The notes: generated by a model not told the origin, from the letters alone. A stretch of DNA of 64,000 bases from Cereibacter sphaeroides (GCA_003243455.1 QFQS01000001.1:310001-374000); one strand, 5' to 3'; shown: positions 34,184-43,247, counted from the stretch's first letter. Numbers and translations: made by a program.

Positions 34184-35548
34184 TCACGCCCGCCGCCGCG
34201 CGGCTAGCGCCGGAACCAGCGCGAGCGCGATCAACGCCGCCGCCACCAGAAACGTCACCTGCATACCTGTGGCCACCGCGTCCGGCGCAGCCTGCGTCAC
34301 GTCCGTAACTCCCGAACCAAACGCAAAGACCGCACCCATGACCGAAGCTCCAGTCACCAGCCCAAGGTTGCGCGACAGCCCCAACATCCCCGAAACCACA
34401 CCACGCTCGTCCGCGTCGACGCCCATCATCACGCCTGTGTTGTTGGCCGCCTGGAACAACTGATAGCCCGGCGTCAACAGCACCATCGCCGCTACATAGC
34501 CCGTAACGCCGAACACCTGCGTCAGAAAGGCCAGCGCCACGCAAGCGAACGCCATCGCCGCAAGCCCGATCACAACCACCAACCCCGGCCCCAGACGATC
34601 TACCACCCGGCCCGCCGGAACCCCGCTGAAGATCGAGATCATCGGACCAACCGACATGACCAGCCCGACCTCCGCCGCCCCCAGATGCAGGGCGCGCGAC
34701 AGATAGACCGGCCCGACCACCAGCGTCGCCATCATCACGGCGGCCACGGCAAGATTCATCGTAAGGCTTGGCCCCAGCACCGGATCGATCAGGTCCGCGG
34801 GTCGGAACAGAGGCTGCTTCACCCGCGCCTCGATCAGCAGAAAGACCGCGATACCAAAGGCAGCGCCAAGCGCCAGCCAGGGTGCCGGCGCACCGCCGAT
34901 TGTCACCGATAGCGCGTAGGCCGCCAGCGAAACTCCCAGCACTGCCGTTCCGGCCAAGTCAAAGCCCGCCGCCTTTCGCTGATCGACCGAAGGCGACAGA
35001 CAACGCCAGCCGAGCGCCAGTCCCGCCAACCCCAGCGGCACCATGACGATAAAGATCGAGCGCCAGCCGAAACCGGCGATCAGGAACCCGCCCAGCGATG
35101 GGCCTAGCGCGGTGCCAATAGCGGACATCGTGCCCAGCAGACCCATCGCACTGCCGATCCGGTCTTTCGCGACCGTATCGCGCACCAGCGCCATTGTGAC
35201 GGCCATCAGCACTGCCCCACCTGCGCCCTGCGCAACCCGCGCGACCACCAGAAACCATAGATCGGGTGCTGCCGCGCACAGCGCCGAGGCGGCGGTGAAG
35301 AGGCCGATCCCCCACAGCAGCACACGGCGATGCCCCAGCACATCGCCCAGACGCCCCGCGCCGACGACCAGCGTCGTCACCGCCAGCAGATAGGCAATCG
35401 TCACCCATTGCACCTGCGCGAAACTCGCGCCGAATGCCTGCGCCAAAGTCGGCAGTGCGATATTGGCGATACTGACGCCAAGCGAGGCCGTCAGCATCGT
35501 CAGCGCCAGCGCGATCATCGCTCCGCTTGGGGTCTTTGTCCGTTCCAT
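34184..35548 (-). CDS. DHA2-family MFS drug exporter
   Basis: The 454-residue membrane protein has the drug:H+ antiporter motifs: RLGDVLGHRRVLLWG (motif A) in the second-third helix loop, ARVAQGAGGAVLMA (motif B) and a motif-C-like GTALGPSLGGFL. About 14 membrane segments are expected, as in EmrB/QacA. The start at 35548 is preferred over 35578, because the predicted transcription start lies at about 35580 and AGAGG precedes 35548. It is divergent from a MerR regulator, and the shared operator has a 19-bp promoter spacer. Induction by a toxic compound is therefore likely. Confidence 0.88.
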   Translation of the reverse strand: MERTKTPSGAMIALALTMLTASLGVSIANIALPTLAQAFGASFAQVQWVTIAYLLAVTTLVVGAGRLGDVLGHRRVLLWGIGLFTAASALCAAAPDLWFLVVARVAQGAGGAVLMAVTMALVRDTVAKDRIGSAMGLLGTMSAIGTALGPSLGGFLIAGFGWRSIFIVMVPLGLAGLALGWRCLSPSVDQRKAAGFDLAGTAVLGVSLAAYALSVTIGGAPAPWLALGAAFGIAVFLLIEARVKQPLFRPADLIDPVLGPSLTMNLAVAAVMMATLVVGPVYLSRALHLGAAEVGLVMSVGPMISIFSGVPAGRVVDRLGPGLVVVIGLAAMAFACVALAFLTQVFGVTGYVAAMVLLTPGYQLFQAANNTGVMMGVDADERGVVSGMLGLSRNLGLVTGASVMGAVFAFGSGVTDVTQAAPDAVATGMQVTFLVAAALIALALVPALAARRRA

Positions 35549-35586
35549 AGCCACCGGCCTCTTGCCCGACTCATGCATCAGGCGGC

Positions 35587-35617
35587 ACGATACGAATTCA
35601 AGTCAACTTGAGGTCAA
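35587..35617 (-). promoter_or_regulatory. MerR-type promoter/operator of the MFS exporter
   Basis: On the minus strand TTGACC (35617-35612) and TATCGT (35592-35587) are 19 bp apart, the long spacer typical of MerR-activated promoters. Between them lies the dyad TCAAGT-TG-ACTTGA (35611-35598). The dyad also overlaps the merR ribosome binding site, which would allow autoregulation. Confidence 0.75.
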
Positions 35618-35619
35618 GC

Positions 35620-36021
35620 ATGAAGTTTCTGGATATCGCAGAGGTCTCTCGCCAGACCGGCGTGCCGCCCTCAACCCTTCGCTATTATGAGGAAATCGGG
35701 CTGGTCACCTCTGCCGCCCGCCATGGGCTGCGCCGCCAGTACGGGTCCGAGGCACTGCTGCAATTGTCGCTGGTAGCGCTTGGCAAATCGGCCGGCTTTT
35801 CACTGGCAGAGATCGCGGGGATGTTCGACAGGCAGGGGCAGCCGAACCTGCCACGAGAGGATCTGCGAGACCGCGCCGATGAGATCGACCGCCAGATCCG
35901 CAACCTAACCACTTTGCGCAACGCGCTGCGTCACGTGGCCGACTGTCCCGCACCCAGCCACATGGAATGCCCGACCTTTCGTCGTCTGGTGCGCATGGCC
36001 GGTCATATCAAAAGGAACTGA
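35620..36021 (+). CDS. MerR-family transcriptional regulator of the divergent MFS exporter
   Basis: The 133-residue protein opens with a MerR winged helix (FLDIAEVSRQTGVPPSTLRYYEEIGL). The long dimerisation helix follows (RADEIDRQIRNLTTLRNALRH), then a short effector region CPAPSHMECPTFRRL with two cysteines. These could bind a metal or sense redox, as in SoxR or metal-responsive members, but organic drugs are equally possible given the exporter partner. The start at 35620 uses GAGG six bases upstream. A composite repeat begins eight bases after the stop. Confidence 0.88.
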   Translation: MKFLDIAEVSRQTGVPPSTLRYYEEIGLVTSAARHGLRRQYGSEALLQLSLVALGKSAGFSLAEIAGMFDRQGQPNLPREDLRDRADEIDRQIRNLTTLRNALRHVADCPAPSHMECPTFRRLVRMAGHIKRN

Positions 36022-36029
36022 CACTCATC

Positions 36030-36115
36030 TGGCGAAGGCCATCGCCTTCGCCAAGCGATGAAGATGGAGTTGCAGCGGACGGGGAACGCGGATCGCGTTT
36101 CTTGTTCCCGCCCGG
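36030..36115 (+). repeat. Composite palindromic repeat, copy C (short form)
   Basis: This copy has only the two end modules joined: the hairpin with arms TGGCGAAGGC / GCCTTCGCCA (36030-36053), and the far end GGGGAACGCG-GAT-CGCGTTTC followed by CCCGCCCGG. The middle palindromic module present in copies B, D and E is missing, as if deleted. Confidence 0.75.
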
Positions 36116-36152
36116 TCATAGGTTGCCACGCGGAAAACCTTGCCAATCAGTT

Positions 36153-36214
36153 AAAAAAATTTGCAATCGCAAGCCATATCAACGGCTTGCCACTGATTGC
36201 ACGCGTGCAATCAG
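36153..36214 (-). terminator. Terminator of the A-type Fe-S carrier gene, with a 22-bp palindrome on its stop codon
   Basis: On the minus strand TGCAATC and GCAAGCC pair with GGCTTGC and GATTGCA further down, and AATTTTTTT follows directly. Overlapping the stop codon is a perfect 22-bp palindrome (36193-36214; half-site CTGATTGCACG), whose TGCAATC arm also takes part in this terminator. The two pairings are mutually exclusive. Confidence 0.7.
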
Positions 36215-36546
36215 ATCGAGAAACTGGTCCCGCAGCCGCAGGAAGAGGTCGCATTCGGATTCTCGATCACGAACCGCGCGCCGATCAGTTCCTCGGAAAA
36301 ATCGATGACCGCGTTTTCCAGGAAGGGCAGGGACACCGCATCGACCAGCACCTTCGCCCCGCCCTTTTCCAGCACCAGATCATCCGGCCCGGCATCGTCC
36401 AGCTTGATATCATACTGGAACCCCGAACAGCCGCCGCCCTCGACAGCCACACGCAGCGGCCGGGTGTCGCCCGTCGCCTCGGCAATCTCCGTCAGCCGGG
36501 CAAAGGCTCGGTCGGTCACGCGAGGGGGCAGGGTGAGCGCCAGCAT
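36211..36546 (-). CDS. A-type iron-sulfur carrier protein (ErpA/IscA family)
   Basis: The 111-residue protein receives and hands over Fe-S clusters to apoenzymes. The three conserved cysteines are present: Cys40 in GGGCSGFQY, and Cys103 and Cys105 in SSCGCGTSF. The sequence between them shows the usual beta fold. ErpA and IscA cannot be told apart safely without a tree; there are no isc or suf genes beside it. It is divergent from dgt and ends in a palindromic terminator. Confidence 0.9.
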   Translation of the reverse strand: MLALTLPPRVTDRAFARLTEIAEATGDTRPLRVAVEGGGCSGFQYDIKLDDAGPDDLVLEKGGAKVLVDAVSLPFLENAVIDFSEELIGARFVIENPNATSSCGCGTSFSI

Positions 36547-36622
36547 CGGAAAACTCCCGTATCCTTTCGGTCAGGTGTCGAATATAGGCTCGGGCGGAAC
36601 GCTTCACAAGCCAAGGCGCCCC

Positions 36623-37759
36623 ATGCTCGCCCCCTACGCCTGCCTGCCCGAGGAAAGCCGCGGCCGCCTGCATCACGAGCGGCTCTCGACCTTCCGCTCG
36701 CCCTTCCAGCGCGACCGCGACCGGATCATCCATTCCTCCGCCTTCCGCCGCCTGAAACACAAGACGCAGGTTTTCGTGGAACATGAGGGCGACTATTACC
36801 GCACCCGCCTAACCCACACGATCGAGGTCGCGCAGGTCGCCCGCACCATCGCTGGCGTCCTGAACCTCAACACCGACCTCGCCGAAGCGGTCGCCCTTGC
36901 CCACGACCTCGGCCACACCCCCTTCGGCCACACCGGAGAGGATGCGATGGAGGCGCTGATGGCGCCCTACGGCGGCTTCGATCACAACGCGCAGGCCCTA
37001 CGGATCGTGACCCGGCTGGAGCGGCACTATGCCGAATTCGACGGGCTGAACCTGACCTGGGAATGCCTGGAGGGTATCGCAAAACACAACGGCCCCGTCG
37101 AGCCGCCTTATTCCTATGCGCTGGCCGAGGCCAACGCCGAGTGGGATCTTGACCTGTCAACATTCGCCTCCGCCGAGGCTCAGGTCGCCGCCATCGCCGA
37201 CGACGTCGCCTATTCCCACCACGACCTGCACGACGGTTTGCGTTCCGGCCTCTTCACCGAAGCTGACCTCATGGAACTGCCCGTCACAGGCCCCGCCTTC
37301 GCCGAGGTCGACGCCATCTATCCCAATCTCGACCCGATGCGCCGCCGTCACGAGGCCCTGCGCCGGGTTTTTGGCCGAATGGTCGAGGATGTGATCGCCG
37401 TCGCGAAGAACCGCCTCGACGCGGCGCAACCGGCCTCGGTTGACGATATCCGTGCGATGGGGGCGACGGTGATCCGCTTCTCCAAGCCGCTCTATCAGGA
37501 ACTGAAGGCGATCCGGTCGTTCCTGTTCACCCGCATGTACCGAGCGCCCTCGGTGATGAAGGAACGCGCTAAGGTCACGCAGGTGATCAACGACCTGTTC
37601 CCCCTGTTCATGTCGCAGCCGGAACGCCTGCCCCAGGAATGGCAGCTCGATGTGGCGAGGGCGGCGGATGAAACCGAACTGGCGCGGGTCGTGGCGGATT
37701 ATGTGGCCGGAATGACTGACCGCTTTGCCTTGCAGGAACACCAGCGCCTGTTTGGCTGA
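36623..37759 (+). CDS. dgt: Deoxyguanosine triphosphate triphosphohydrolase-like protein Dgt
   Basis: This HD-domain enzyme hydrolyses dNTPs to nucleosides and triphosphate and helps set dNTP pools. The 378-residue protein has the family core RDRDRIIHSSAFRRLKHKTQVF, the HD motif in RLTHTIEVAQVARTIA, and LAHDLGHTPFGHTGE, followed by FDHNAQALRI. The start at 36623 (MLAPYACLPEESRGR) matches family N-termini. A longer frame that overlaps the Fe-S carrier gene is rejected. argS follows after a 67-bp gap. Confidence 0.93.
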   Translation: MLAPYACLPEESRGRLHHERLSTFRSPFQRDRDRIIHSSAFRRLKHKTQVFVEHEGDYYRTRLTHTIEVAQVARTIAGVLNLNTDLAEAVALAHDLGHTPFGHTGEDAMEALMAPYGGFDHNAQALRIVTRLERHYAEFDGLNLTWECLEGIAKHNGPVEPPYSYALAEANAEWDLDLSTFASAEAQVAAIADDVAYSHHDLHDGLRSGLFTEADLMELPVTGPAFAEVDAIYPNLDPMRRRHEALRRVFGRMVEDVIAVAKNRLDAAQPASVDDIRAMGATVIRFSKPLYQELKAIRSFLFTRMYRAPSVMKERAKVTQVINDLFPLFMSQPERLPQEWQLDVARAADETELARVVADYVAGMTDRFALQEHQRLFG

Positions 37760-37826
37760 GGTGCCCACGGGCATTGACGGACCATGCCTGCTCTGGCAGA
37801 GCAATTTGATCAAACAGGACCCGATC

Positions 37827-39569
37827 ATGAACCTCTTTTCCGATATCCGCAGCCTTGTCATCGACCGTCTGCAGGCGATGACGGCGGATGGCAGCCTGCC
37901 CGGCGGGCTTGATTTCTCTGCCGTCACGGTCGAGCCGCCCCGCGATGCGGCGCATGGCGACATGGCGACCAACGCTGCGATGGTGCTGGCGAAACCTGCG
38001 GGAATGCAGCCGCGCGCGATTGCAGACGCGCTGGCCGCGCATCTGCTGGCCGATCCCCGTATCGAAGGGGCCGATGTGGCTGGTCCGGGTTTTCTGAACA
38101 TCCGCCTTACGCCCGCCGTCTGGCACGGGCTGATCCGCTCCACGCTGGCCGAGGGTGCGGATTATGGCCGCTCGACCCTGGGGCAGGGACAGAAGGTCAA
38201 TATCGAGTTCGTCTCGGCCAATCCCACCGGTCCGATGCACGTGGGTCACGTCCGTGGCGCGGTGTTTGGCGACGCGCTGGCGCGGCTCTTGTCCTTTACC
38301 GGGCATGACGTGACGCGCGAATATTACATCAACGACGGCGGCGCGCAGGTCGATGTGCTGGCCCGGTCCGCCTATGAGCGGTATCGCGAGGCGAACGGCC
38401 TGAGTCCCGAAATCCGCGAGGGACTTTATCCCGGCGACTACCTCGTCCCCGTCGGCGAGGCGCTGAAGGAAACCTACGGCGCGGCGCTACTCGACCGGCC
38501 CGAATCCGAATGGCTGGTCACCGTGCGCGATTTCGCGACCCGGAGGATGATGGCCATGATCCGCGAGGATCTGGCAGCGCTTGGCGTGACGATGGACGTC
38601 TATTCCAGCGAGAAAGCCCTTTATGGCACCGGCAAGATCGAGGCCGCGATCGAGCAGCTGCGCGCGCAGGGCCTCATCTATGAAGGCGTGCTCGAGCCGC
38701 CGAAAGGCAAAACCCCCGAGGATTGGGAGCCGCGGCAGCAGACGCTGTTCCGCTCGACCGATCATGGCGATGACGTGGACCGCCCGGTGCAGAAGTCGGA
38801 CGGAAGCTGGACCTATTTTGCGCCTGATATCGCCTATCACTATGACAAGGTTCAGCGCGGGTTCGACGCCCTGATCGACGTCTTCGGCGCCGACCATGGC
38901 GGCTATGTCAAGCGGATGAAGGCGGCGGTCGCCGCTCTGTCCGGGGGAAAGGTGCCGCTGGATATCAAGCTGATTCAGCTGGTGAAGCTGTGGAAGAATG
39001 GCGAGCCGTTCAAGATGTCCAAGCGCGCGGGCACCTTCGTGACTCTGCGCGACGTCGTCGAACAGGCGGGCGTTGACGTGACCCGTTTCGTCATGCTGAC
39101 GCGCAAGAACGACGCGGCGCTGGATTTCGACTTCGACAAGGTGCTGGAGCAGTCGAAGGACAACCCGGTCTTCTACGTGCAATATGCCAATGCCCGCGTG
39201 AATTCGGTCCTGCGCAAGGCGGCGGAGGCGGGGATCGTCTGCGACGATGCCGCGCTGTCTGCTGCCGATATGTCATCGATCTCTCATCCGGCGGAGTTTG
39301 AACTCGCCGCGAAGATCGCGGAATGGCCCCGGCTGGTCGAAATCGCGGCCCGCAACAACGAACCGCACCGGGTGGCATTTTACCTGTACGAACTTGCGTC
39401 CGACCTCCACGGATTGTGGAATCGGGGCAACGATGACCTATCCCTGCGCTTTATTCAGGACGATAAAGCCATTTCGCAGGCGAAAATCGCCCTCGCGCGG
39501 ACCGTAGCCGTTGTTATTTCTGCCGGTCTTGGTATTCTGGGCGTAACACCGGTCGAAGAAATGCGCTGA
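37827..39569 (+). CDS. argS: Arginyl-tRNA synthetase
   Basis: ArgS charges tRNA-Arg. The 580-residue class Ia enzyme has the N-terminal Add-1 domain, the HIGH-type motif in ANPTGPMHVGHVRGA (about 130-145), and KMSKRAGTF as the KMSKS loop. The C-terminal anticodon-binding helix bundle follows. The start at 37827 (MNLFSDIRSLVIDRL) is the family start; the upstream ATG at 37725 overlaps the end of dgt and is rejected. It precedes a SPOR protein and nagZ, an order common in Rhodobacterales. Confidence 0.95.
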   Translation: MNLFSDIRSLVIDRLQAMTADGSLPGGLDFSAVTVEPPRDAAHGDMATNAAMVLAKPAGMQPRAIADALAAHLLADPRIEGADVAGPGFLNIRLTPAVWHGLIRSTLAEGADYGRSTLGQGQKVNIEFVSANPTGPMHVGHVRGAVFGDALARLLSFTGHDVTREYYINDGGAQVDVLARSAYERYREANGLSPEIREGLYPGDYLVPVGEALKETYGAALLDRPESEWLVTVRDFATRRMMAMIREDLAALGVTMDVYSSEKALYGTGKIEAAIEQLRAQGLIYEGVLEPPKGKTPEDWEPRQQTLFRSTDHGDDVDRPVQKSDGSWTYFAPDIAYHYDKVQRGFDALIDVFGADHGGYVKRMKAAVAALSGGKVPLDIKLIQLVKLWKNGEPFKMSKRAGTFVTLRDVVEQAGVDVTRFVMLTRKNDAALDFDFDKVLEQSKDNPVFYVQYANARVNSVLRKAAEAGIVCDDAALSAADMSSISHPAEFELAAKIAEWPRLVEIAARNNEPHRVAFYLYELASDLHGLWNRGNDDLSLRFIQDDKAISQAKIALARTVAVVISAGLGILGVTPVEEMR

Positions 39570-39642
39570 CGAACAGGCGCCCTGGCCCGTGTGAACAGGC
39601 AAGACGCCCGGCATTCCAACCGTCGGGCCTATGGGGCAGAGC

Positions 39643-40593
39643 ATGGCAGTCTTGGGCGACGATGAATTTGAAGGCTATGCCTCCGCCCCTGAACGGGGGC
39701 GGATGCAATTCTATTTAAACACAGCCGGTGCGGTGACATCCATCGCGCTGGTCGCGGGGCTTGCGGTCTGGGGCTATAATCTGGCGGTGCGCGACGTCTC
39801 GGGCATCCCCGTCGTGCGTGCCCTGGAGGGTCCGATGCGGATCGCTCCGCAAGAACCGGGGGGCGAGATTGCGGCCAATGTCGGTCTTTCCGTAAATGAG
39901 GTTGCTGCCGAAGGTAGTGTAGCCCCGCTGCCCGACCAGATGGTGCTGGCGCCGCGTCCGGTCGATCTTTCGGCCGATGATCAACCCGTTGCGATGTCAT
40001 CTCTGGAGCAGGCGGGGGCGGAAGTGGCGACGCTTGCGGCGCTTCCTGCGGTCGAGGCTCCGGTGGGGGCCGATCCGCTGGCAAGCAGTCCTCCCGCCGC
40101 CGAGGTTTCCAGCGACGCTGCCCTCGAATCCGCCGTGAACGACGCATTGAGCGAGGCTTTGGGTGACGACGCGACTCTTGTGGCCGCCGAATCCGCACCT
40201 CCCGGCGCCATCGTGCGTTCGCCCCGCCCCGAGCGCCGCCCCGAGGGCGATGGCTCGGCAGAGGCGGAGATTGTTCCGGTTTCTGTGGATGCCACGGTGA
40301 TCGAGAGCGCGGGCGAGGTGGATATCGCCTCCGTCGCCGCTGGAACCCGTCTGGTACAGCTTGGCGCCTATGACAACGAAACGGATGCCAGGGCCGAATG
40401 GGCGAAACTGCAGGCGCAGTTCGGCGATCTGATCGCGCCCAAGGCGTTGGTGCTGCAACAGGCCGAAAGCGGCGGGCGCAGTTTCGTCCGTCTGCGCGCC
40501 ATGGGGTTTGAGGATGAGGCGGATGCGCGCCGCTTCTGCTCTGCGCTTCTGGCCGAGAATGCCTCCTGCATCCCGGTTGCCCATCGTCCATGA
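39643..40593 (+). CDS. SPOR-domain membrane protein
   Basis: The 316-residue protein has a cytoplasmic N-terminus, one membrane helix (ITSIALVAGLAVWGY-like segment near residue 30), and a long Ala/Glu/Pro-rich periplasmic linker. The C-terminal SPOR domain, about 235-312 (GTRLVQLGAYDNETDARAEW), binds denuded glycan strands at division septa. Such proteins take part in division or glycan remodelling. The stop overlaps the start of nagZ by four bases, so the two cell-wall genes are coupled. Start 39643 or 39631 cannot be decided. Confidence 0.87.
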   Translation: MAVLGDDEFEGYASAPERGRMQFYLNTAGAVTSIALVAGLAVWGYNLAVRDVSGIPVVRALEGPMRIAPQEPGGEIAANVGLSVNEVAAEGSVAPLPDQMVLAPRPVDLSADDQPVAMSSLEQAGAEVATLAALPAVEAPVGADPLASSPPAAEVSSDAALESAVNDALSEALGDDATLVAAESAPPGAIVRSPRPERRPEGDGSAEAEIVPVSVDATVIESAGEVDIASVAAGTRLVQLGAYDNETDARAEWAKLQAQFGDLIAPKALVLQQAESGGRSFVRLRAMGFEDEADARRFCSALLAENASCIPVAHRP

Positions 40594-41597
40594 GCGCTGT
40601 CAGGGCCACTGTTTTCGGCTGCGAAGGCCCGATCCTTGGCCGTGATGAAGCGGCATTCTTCCGCGAGGTGAACCCCTGGGGGTTCATACTTTTTGGCCGA
40701 AACGTCGAAAATCCGACCCAGCTGCGCGATCTGACAGCCGCTTTGCGAGAGTCGGTCGGCAGGGATGCGCTGGTTTTCGTCGATCAGGAAGGTGGTCGGG
40801 TTCAACGCCTGCGCGCGCCGCATTGGCGCGAATGGTTGCCGCCGCTGGATACGGTCGGTATGACCGGGCGCGATGCGCCGCGCGCCATGTACTTGCGTTC
40901 GCGGTTGATCGCTGCAGAACTGCGTGCGGTCGGTATCGACGGCAATTGCGCGCCTGTCGTGGATATCGCCGCCGAAGCCACGCATCCTTTTCTAAAAAAT
41001 CGCTGTTATGGCAATGATTTACCATGTGTCGTTGACGTTGCTCGTCATGTTGCCTCGGGGCTGCTGGATGGTGGCGTTCTGCCGGTGATGAAGCACATCC
41101 CCGGCCATGGGCGGGCGAGCCTCGACACCCATCTGGAACTGCCCCGCGTCGCCGAAACGGGTGATGTGTTGATGGCAAGTGACTTCGCTGCCTTCCGCGC
41201 GCTATCCGACCTGCCCGCGGCGATGACGGCGCATATCGTATTCTCGGCCTTTGACGATCTGCCTGCCACGCTGTCGCGGCGCATGGTAAGTATGATCCGC
41301 GACGATATCGGTTTTGGCGGGCTGCTGATGAGCGACGATCTGTCGATGCAGGCCTTGTCTGGCACGATCGGCCAGCGCGCGGCGGCGGCCATCGCCGCTG
41401 GTTGCGACATTGCGCTTCACTGTAATGGCGAACGGGCAGAGATGCAGGCGGTGGCGCAGGCTGCGGGTGTGCTGTCAGGACAGGCGCTGACCCGCGCAGA
41501 TGCTGCCCTTGCCGCGCGGCGGGCACCGGACGACGCCGATCTTGCGGCGCTCGAGGCCGAGTTTGCCGGTCTGATGCCGGTCGGTGCCGATGGCTGA
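40590..41597 (+). CDS. nagZ: Beta-N-acetylhexosaminidase NagZ
   Basis: NagZ removes N-acetylglucosamine from anhydro-muropeptides during cell-wall recycling. The 335-residue GH3 enzyme shows VDQEGGRVQRLR (about 65-76) and the catalytic loop KHIPGHGRASLDTH, in which the Asp-His pair acts as acid/base. The nucleophile Asp lies in LLMSDDLSMQAL. Translation is coupled to the SPOR gene upstream, and the 3' end overlaps scpA by 14 bases. A short AT-rich patch near 40985-41045 sits in an otherwise conserved stretch. Confidence 0.94.
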   Translation: MSAVRATVFGCEGPILGRDEAAFFREVNPWGFILFGRNVENPTQLRDLTAALRESVGRDALVFVDQEGGRVQRLRAPHWREWLPPLDTVGMTGRDAPRAMYLRSRLIAAELRAVGIDGNCAPVVDIAAEATHPFLKNRCYGNDLPCVVDVARHVASGLLDGGVLPVMKHIPGHGRASLDTHLELPRVAETGDVLMASDFAAFRALSDLPAAMTAHIVFSAFDDLPATLSRRMVSMIRDDIGFGGLLMSDDLSMQALSGTIGQRAAAAIAAGCDIALHCNGERAEMQAVAQAAGVLSGQALTRADAALAARRAPDDADLAALEAEFAGLMPVGADG

Positions 41598-42369
41598 CGA
41601 CTGGGATCAGCCCCAGACCGTCGAAACCCGCGTCGCGGCAGAGGCGCTGATCGTCGATGTCGACGGGTTCGAAGGCCCGCTGGACCTGCTCCTGACCCTT
41701 TCGCGAACGCAAAAGGTGGACTTGCGGCGTATATCGGTCCTGCAACTGGCCGAGCAATATCTGGTTTTCGTGAACCGTGCCAAAGATTTGCGGATCGAAC
41801 TTGCGGCGGACTATCTGGTGATGGCCGCATGGCTTGCCTATCTCAAATCACGCCTGTTGCTGCCCCCTGACCCGACCGAGGATGGCCCTTCTGCCGAAGA
41901 GATGGCGGCGCATCTGGCCTTCCAGCTTGAGCGCCTTCAGGCAATGCGGGACGTTGCGGCGAGGCTTATGGGGCGCGACCAGAAGGGGCGCGATTTCTTT
42001 GCCCGTGGTGTACCCGAGGATGTCACGCGGATACGAACGATCCGATACACCGCCACGCTGCTGGACCTGATGCAGGCTTATGCACGGACCCGGACGCGGG
42101 ACGAGTTCCGGCCCTTCGTCATGGACCGCGACCACGTCTATACGATGGAGCAGGCGCTGGAACGGATGCGCGGGCTGATCGGCTATGCCGGGGTCTGGAC
42201 AAACCTTGAAAGCTATCTGCCCGACGGCTGGCACACGCATCCCCAGCGCCGCCGCAGTGCAACAGCCGCGCATTTCGCCGCTGTGCTGGAGATGGCCAAG
42301 CGCGGACAAATCCAGCTGCGCCAGACCGAAACCTTTGCCTCCATCCAGATCCGCCGGAGGGATGCGTGA
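41584..42369 (+). CDS. scpA: Segregation and condensation protein ScpA
   Basis: ScpA is the kleisin subunit that bridges SMC heads in bacterial condensin. The 261-residue protein has the N-terminal signature DGFEGPLDLLLTLSRTQKVDLRRISVLQLAEQYL, a helical middle with PPDPTEDGPSAEEMAAHLAFQLERL, and the C-terminal winged helix ending RGQIQLRQTETFASIQI. Its start lies inside the end of nagZ and its stop overlaps scpB, an arrangement (nagZ-scpA-scpB) common in alphaproteobacteria. Confidence 0.94.
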   Translation: MPMADDWDQPQTVETRVAAEALIVDVDGFEGPLDLLLTLSRTQKVDLRRISVLQLAEQYLVFVNRAKDLRIELAADYLVMAAWLAYLKSRLLLPPDPTEDGPSAEEMAAHLAFQLERLQAMRDVAARLMGRDQKGRDFFARGVPEDVTRIRTIRYTATLLDLMQAYARTRTRDEFRPFVMDRDHVYTMEQALERMRGLIGYAGVWTNLESYLPDGWHTHPQRRRSATAAHFAAVLEMAKRGQIQLRQTETFASIQIRRRDA

Positions 42370-43004
42370 GCGATACGGGCGAGCAAAGCCTTTTCGCGGC
42401 CCCTCCCATTGCCGAGCAGGAACGGATGGTGGAGGCGATCCTGTTCGCGACCTCGGAACCCATGACGGTCGCCGAACTCGCCGCGCGTATGCCGCACGGC
42501 TGCGACGCGGCCGAGGCGCTGGCCTATCTGCGCCGCCGCTACGAGGGGCGGGGGGTGCAGGTCGTCCGGATGGGCGATGGCTATGCCTTCCGCACCGCAC
42601 CTGACCTTGGCCACCTTATGCAAAAGGAAACGGTCGAACAGCGCAAGCTGAGCCGCGCCGCGATCGAGACGCTGGCCATCGTCGCCTATCACCAGCCGGT
42701 GACGCGCGCCGAAATCGAGGAAATCCGCGGTGTCGCGGTCAGCCGGGGCACCATCGACCAGCTGATAGAACTAAACTGGATTCGCTTCGGCCGCCGCCGG
42801 ATGACGCCAGGGCGGCCCGTTACGTTTGTCGTGACGGAAGAATTCCTCGACCACTTCGGACTTGAGTCCGCGCGCGATCTGCCGGGGCTGAAGGAGCTGC
42901 GCCAGGCAGGTCTTCTGGATAGCCGCCCCGTGCCCGGCCTTACCGAAAGCCCGGAAGAGGAAGAGGCGGAAAACACCGGCCAGTCCGAGATGTTCGAGGA
43001 ATAA
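42366..43004 (+). CDS. scpB: Segregation and condensation protein ScpB
   Basis: ScpB forms a dimer of winged-helix domains that binds ScpA in the condensin complex. The 212-residue protein has the first domain starting at MVEAILFATSEPMTVAELA. The second includes LSRAAIETLAIVAYHQPVTRAEIEEIRGV and FGLESARDLPGLKELRQAGLL. The acidic tail (EEEEAENTGQSEMFEE) is typical. Its start overlaps the scpA stop (ATGA-type). A full-length composite repeat begins 14 bases after the stop. Confidence 0.94.
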   Translation: MSDTGEQSLFAAPPIAEQERMVEAILFATSEPMTVAELAARMPHGCDAAEALAYLRRRYEGRGVQVVRMGDGYAFRTAPDLGHLMQKETVEQRKLSRAAIETLAIVAYHQPVTRAEIEEIRGVAVSRGTIDQLIELNWIRFGRRRMTPGRPVTFVVTEEFLDHFGLESARDLPGLKELRQAGLLDSRPVPGLTESPEEEEAENTGQSEMFEE

Positions 43005-43018
43005 GGTATCCATCAGAC

Positions 43019-43235
43019 TGACGAAGGCCATCGCCTTCGCCATGGGATGCAGATCGAGTTACAGGCGGCCATGGCCCCAAAGGCTGCAGCCAGCGCCCGC
43101 CCCGCCGATGGCGGGCGCTTCGCACCCGCCGGGGCAGGCACTGGCCTTTCGTGGTCTCGTTGCGGAAACGGTCTTGGAGCGACGTTGCGCAGCGGGCGGG
43201 GAAACGCGGGTCGCGTTTCTTTTTTCCGCCCGGCC
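43019..43235 (+). repeat. Composite palindromic repeat, copy D (full length)
   Basis: This 217-bp copy starts with the GCGAAGGC-type hairpin (one base of the first arm changed), then AGCGCCCGCC / GGCGGGCGCT (43092-43101 / 43110-43119), a spacer with GTCTTGGAGCG, and the end GGGCGGG-GAAACGCG-GGT-CGCGTTTC ... CCGCCCGG. It occupies nearly all of the gap between the convergent scpB and dCTP deaminase genes. Confidence 0.8.
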
Positions 43236-43247
43236 AGAATGGAATTC

